Shown in pieces: positions 6,701-8,903 of a DNA stretch of 8,903 nt. Location: contig JAFGBC010000018.1 in NCBI GenBank assembly GCA_016933355.1, forward strand, positions 1 through 8,903. Direction: 5' to 3'. The position numbers were made by a program, and so were the translations under genes. Below the pieces are notes generated by a model that searched no databases, had not been told where the DNA came from, and saw only the letters and a list, made by a program, of their open reading frames with translations. The DNA is from Candidatus Aminicenantota bacterium (lineage in GTDB: Bacteria; Acidobacteriota; Aminicenantia; Aminicenantales; JAFGBC01). Positions within the stretch are counted from its first letter, which is position 1. Each line of letters opens with the position of its first letter.

Positions 6701-8903
6701 GCAGCGGCTCCTTTCGGCTGGTCAGGGTCCGCTCCTCGAGGACGGTGTCGGTCCGTTCGGACAGCCAGCTGAAGCGTCCGCCGACGCCGGCCTTGCGGAC
6801 CGATCGCCATTCCCTCCGGATGAGCTTGAGCCCGATCGTCTTGTCTTCGAGGAGGGCGCCGGCCGGAGAAGCGGCGATGACGTCGACGGCCAGCGGGTCG
6901 CCCTGTTTAAGGAAGGTCGTCGCGGGGCGGAGGCCGATAGAGTACTCCGCGCGATGGACGACGGTCTGGATCCGGTTCGTGATGGAGCGCCGGCTGGGGC
7001 TCTGTACGGTCGCTTCGAGCGTCGCCAGGACGGGGCCGGTCTCTTTCTCGGCGGCCAGAGGGAGTTTGATCTGAGCCCGGCCGCGGGCGTCGAGAACGGC
7101 GTCTCCGGAGCCGACGAGGCGGCTTACGGGTCGATCTTCTTCGTCCCATTCGAGCTCGCGGCCGAAAGCGTAGCCCTGGAACCCGGGCGGCGCGAACGAC
7201 GTCGGGTCGAGCCGGAGCCGCCAGGCCGTCTTCTGTCCGGACATCGCGCCTCCGAAGAGATAGCCGGCCCGGATCTCGGCCTGGAAGGCGTCGCCGAAGA
7301 CATAGGCGTCTCGGGCCGAGCGAAGGTGGACCTCGAACTCGGCCGGACGGAACGCCTCGACCCGGAACGATCCGTTGATCGGGATCTCCTCGCCGCCGGG
7401 CCGTTCGCTCGGGACGCGCGCGGTGATCGCATAATATCCCAGCGCGGCGTCTTCGGCCGTCTCGAGGTCGAAGGCGAACGAGCCGAAGCCGTCGACCGAG
7501 GCGTCTTCGAGCTTCACCACGCTCTCAAAGGGGTCCCGGACTTCGCAGGCGACGGTGCGGGTTTTAGGCAGGCGCCAGGCGCCTTTCTCCCGAACCCGGA
7601 GGATCCCCTTGATATGGATGGGCTCGCCGGCCCGGTAGATTCCCCGTTCGCTGAAGACCGATCCCTGGACCTCGGCCGGTTCGGGGTTCCAGTCGTAGTC
7701 GATGCCGAAGCGGTAAGGCTCGATCCCGGTGCCCCATTCCGAGGAGATCAAGGCCGCGTCCCGCCCGCGCGAGGCGAAGACCCACTGCCTGGGCTTGGAC
7801 CAGCGGTCGGCGACCTTGAAGCCCAGCGCCTTCCAGCCCGGCGTCAGGATCTTGCCGTCGGGGCCGCTCCGGCCGCGCCAACGGACGGCGTTTTTGTCGT
7901 CGCGGATCTCGACGTCGGCGTCGGCCACGGGCTCGCCCGTCTTGAGGTCGCTGACCCAGACGGCGTTGTTGTCCGGCGAGAACTTGGCCGAGAGGCCGAG
8001 GCCGGTCGACTGGAGGAACGCCTTTGGAAACCGGTTCCATTTGGTCTGCGACCCCGTGTCGAGCTGGACGAAGACGAACCCGGTCCGGTCGGGTAGAACC
8101 TCGTCGAGGGACAGGGGAACGGCTCGGCGTTCGTTCCGGGGGATGCCGAGCGCGACCCGCCTGGATACGCCGAAAAAGCCGGGCTGTCCGAGGTAGCTTT
8201 CCCCCTGCCAGAAAACGCGCTCGGCGTTGAGAAGGGGGATGACGGCGTCTTTGGCGACCCGAGCGGCCTGGAAAAGAACGGACGGCGTGTTGACGGCGGT
8301 GACGGGATACTTGAGATCGCCGTAGGATTCGAGGATGCCGTGGCCGGTCGTCATGTTGACCGAGGGGGGATAGGCCGCCGAGCGGAACTTGAAAACGACC
8401 TCCGCGTCGAGCACGTTCCCGAAATCATCCTTGAGGCCGGCGGCTATGACGCCGGCATAATCCGTCTCGGGCTCGAGGGGGAGGGTCAGCCAGACGGTCG
8501 CGTTGGACTGGTCCCAATCATCGTAATACTCGGGGATCGAGACCGGGGGCTCGAACCGGATCTTGGCGACGAGATCTTTGTACGAGACGGGGTTGGTGAA
8601 CTGGAGACGGAGGGCGTCGTTGGGCTCGATCTCAGCCTCGTTTCCCAGCCCGGCCCAGGCGAAGGTCTTGTAGGTTTCGAACCGGAAGGCCGAGGCCTCG
8701 GCCATTCCCAGCGGCCCCTCCTTGGACGGCAGGCCTTGCCGGATTTCCACGGTATAGAAGAAATCCGGCTTCAGGGCGGCGCTCGGGGAGAGAAGGAGGA
8801 CCTCCTCGGGCCGGGCGTCGATGTTCTCGGATTGGAGCAGGGCGGCCGACGGCGTCTCGAGCGAGAAGCCGAGGTCGGCGTTCGGCCTGTCGGCGGGACC
8901 GCC
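3798..8903 (-). CDS. yfhM: Bacterial alpha-2-macroglobulin, thioester-containing (5' end outside window)
   Basis: The frame is open from the right edge to the TAG at 3798-3800 (1701 codons). A GTG at 8750 would give 1650 residues, but 51 more open codons precede it and domain-like sequence runs through, so the true start lies outside; a lipoprotein signal would be expected there. In numbering from the GTG, visible parts are: N-terminal beta-domains (1-260), a macroglobulin segment beginning NAVWVSDLKTGEPV (262-275), an MG2-type domain with ERGIYRAGEPIHIKG (368-382), a bait-region-type domain (about 735-890), a Gly/Glu-rich linker (919-945), the A2M/MG7 domain from STAYWNP (954-960) with LPDNLTTFRLMAV (976-988), the thioester domain with CLEQ (1166-1169), and a C-terminal MG10 domain (about 1480-1645). 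The family traps proteases in the periplasm: bait cleavage exposes the Cys-Gln thioester, which binds the attacker. It directly precedes pbpC, the known partner. Confidence 0.96.
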   Translation of the reverse strand, partial: GGPADRPNADLGFSLETPSAALLQSENIDARPEEVLLLSPSAALKPDFFYTVEIRQGLPSKEGPLGMAEASAFRFETYKTFAWAGLGNEAEIEPNDALRLQFTNPVSYKDLVAKIRFEPPVSIPEYYDDWDQSNATVWLTLPLEPETDYAGVIAAGLKDDFGNVLDAEVVFKFRSAAYPPSVNMTTGHGILESYGDLKYPVTAVNTPSVLFQAARVAKDAVIPLLNAERVFWQGESYLGQPGFFGVSRRVALGIPRNERRAVPLSLDEVLPDRTGFVFVQLDTGSQTKWNRFPKAFLQSTGLGLSAKFSPDNNAVWVSDLKTGEPVADADVEIRDDKNAVRWRGRSGPDGKILTPGWKALGFKVADRWSKPRQWVFASRGRDAALISSEWGTGIEPYRFGIDYDWNPEPAEVQGSVFSERGIYRAGEPIHIKGILRVREKGAWRLPKTRTVACEVRDPFESVVKLEDASVDGFGSFAFDLETAEDAALGYYAITARVPSERPGGEEIPINGSFRVEAFRPAEFEVHLRSARDAYVFGDAFQAEIRAGYLFGGAMSGQKTAWRLRLDPTSFAPPGFQGYAFGRELEWDEEDRPVSRLVGSGDAVLDARGRAQIKLPLAAEKETGPVLATLEATVQSPSRRSITNRIQTVVHRAEYSIGLRPATTFLKQGDPLAVDVIAASPAGALLEDKTIGLKLIRREWRSVRKAGVGGRFSWLSERTDTVLEERTLTSRKEPLRAAFKPDKSGLYILDASGADGRGNPAVTTTSLYVTGADYVPWERTDDDALELVADRESYDPGATARLLVKSPYEKAKALVTVERELILESKVLEIRGSSAEIEIPVKAAYIPNVFVSVLLIQGRTTEAAVSRDQDLGKPSFKLGYAELRVNPAEKRLKVEILPARLSYRPRDEVRVRLKVRAQDGSPAAASLALVAADAGVLNLIGYRVPDPFDAFYGPRPLSVQTSEIRLNVVGQRAYGEKGEEPGGGGEAAERAAMPLGEVELRGDFRSTAYWNPAITTDASGEAEVAFKLPDNLTTFRLMAVGQTVDSRFGRAETDIKVSKPLLLQAALPRFARVGDAFQGGVVIHNMSDALGEASIEAEAEGIAVLDKNARRKVSVPAGGSQEVLFRFEARNPGRAVFTFRARLGEASDGLEAVLPIKPPRALETVAVFDQADPASEQKIAVPAFGSGPEARLDVQASGTVLSGLSGNIDALTYYPYLCLEQRLSSILPYLVAARVIKDYNLSKLDDAGIGAHVEGHLREIPRYMRDDGGFGLWPESRRSSPFLTCYAVFGLIKARQAGYDVAGLGLENAAAYLKRYLRQKHDPDRLYYDETVWNTIRAFALYDLALLGRPEPAYAENLFSERDRLSLFGKTMLWKALYHGKGAAAAQETLVQDLMNKVKLTPSQAHFEVEEGRGGAWVYASTTRTTALILQSLLETGRTHPLAGPTARWLVEKAKLSARLSTQENFFLFHALNDYVRRFEPEASEVRYRIRLAGKTILEGSFAGRRTATDRGLFPLSDFAGGKTHDLEIRSEGGPLHYGVRMTYTPARPAPSREEGMAVVKSIRTLDGKPVVDIKGGSLVVVTVEVALPQESHYVVVDDPLPAGLEAVNSSFLTESEEELRRMSESAGEDGGPYGLGFNHVELRDDRVLLFADWLPAGVHRHRYLARALSFGTFRMPGSKAEEMYAPEVFGRAAEREVRVLR
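5244..5255 (-). other. Thioester motif CLEQ of the alpha-2-macroglobulin
   Basis: These four codons encode Cys-Leu-Glu-Gln within YYPYLCLEQRLSS. In thioester macroglobulins and complement proteins the Cys and Gln side chains of CxEQ form the internal beta-cysteinyl-gamma-glutamyl thioester. The second, YfaS-like group of bacterial A2Ms usually lacks this motif, so its presence places the protein in the YfhM, PBP1C-linked group. Confidence 0.93.
5911..6000 (-). other. Flexible Gly/Glu-rich linker, candidate bait segment of the alpha-2-macroglobulin
   Basis: Residues of about 917-946 (from the GTG) read GQRAYGEKGEEPGGGGEAAE and then AAMPLGEVEL. The stretch is Gly-, Glu- and Ala-rich, with scattered Arg/Lys, and lies just before the conserved MG7 start STAYWNP. 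Position and composition fit an exposed linker that proteases could cut. Whether it is the true bait region or only an interdomain linker cannot be told from sequence. Confidence 0.4.

Larger units (their letters stand above)
1..8903 (-). other. Probable single transcription unit: A2M - pbpC - ridA - FmdB zinc ribbon - hyuA
   Basis: All five genes share one strand with gaps of 7, 17 (or 110), -1 and 28 nt. The TGATG junction between ridA and the FmdB-type gene and the very short A2M-pbpC gap favour coupled translation. No hairpin followed by a T run and no convincing -35/-10 pair was seen between genes, so the promoter probably lies upstream of the right edge and the end beyond the left edge. 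Confidence 0.7.

Noticed and set aside
5655..8096. Long plus-strand open frame of 813 codons opposite the alpha-2-macroglobulin gene
   Set aside because: It lies wholly antisense to a gene with clear domain motifs. Its composition is that of a shadow frame in GC-rich coding DNA (many Asp, Gly, Arg, Glu, no recognisable fold or motif).
8748..8750. GTG as the start of the alpha-2-macroglobulin
   Set aside because: The frame stays open for 51 more codons to the window edge with continuous protein-like sequence, there is no ribosome site before the GTG, and no signal sequence follows it, so the gene is 5'-truncated by the window.

Overview
The window is a single-direction, tightly packed gene block: every supported gene is on the minus strand, so transcription runs from the right edge (8903) to the left edge (1). 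The DNA is strongly GC-rich by eye. Two envelope genes (a bacterial alpha-2-macroglobulin and penicillin-binding protein 1C) point to a diderm (Gram-negative-type) bacterium. The lineage cannot be fixed from sequence alone; Acidobacteriota, Aminicenantota or a deltaproteobacterial-type group would all fit, and this is a low-confidence impression.

Layout in transcription order: (1) 8903-3798, a large bacterial alpha-2-macroglobulin (YfhM type) whose 5' end lies beyond the right edge and which carries an intact CLEQ thioester motif. (2) 3790-1526, penicillin-binding protein 1C (PbpC), complete, with both catalytic domains and the C-terminal PBP1C domain. (3) 1415-1038, a RidA-family enamine/imine deaminase, with a possible alternative in-frame start at 1508. 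(4) 1038-814, a 74-residue FmdB-type zinc-ribbon protein. (5) 785 to the left edge, the N-terminal part of a HyuA-type hydantoinase/5-oxoprolinase subunit, 3'-truncated by the window.

Spacing indicates one transcription unit: 7 nt between A2M and pbpC, 17 or 110 nt between pbpC and ridA depending on the ridA start, a one-base TGATG overlap between ridA and the FmdB gene, and 28 nt between the FmdB gene and hyuA. I saw no convincing promoter or terminator inside the block.

The A2M-PBP1C pair is a known partnership: A2M is thought to trap invading proteases in the periplasm while PBP1C is thought to repair or remodel the peptidoglycan. The three downstream genes look like a small-molecule housekeeping module (reactive enamine removal, zinc-ribbon protein, cyclic amide hydrolysis). 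Their joining to the envelope pair is the least ordinary thing here. I found no mobile elements, CRISPR arrays, RNA genes or clear evidence of a wholly new system. Several long plus-strand open frames are antisense shadows of the real genes.
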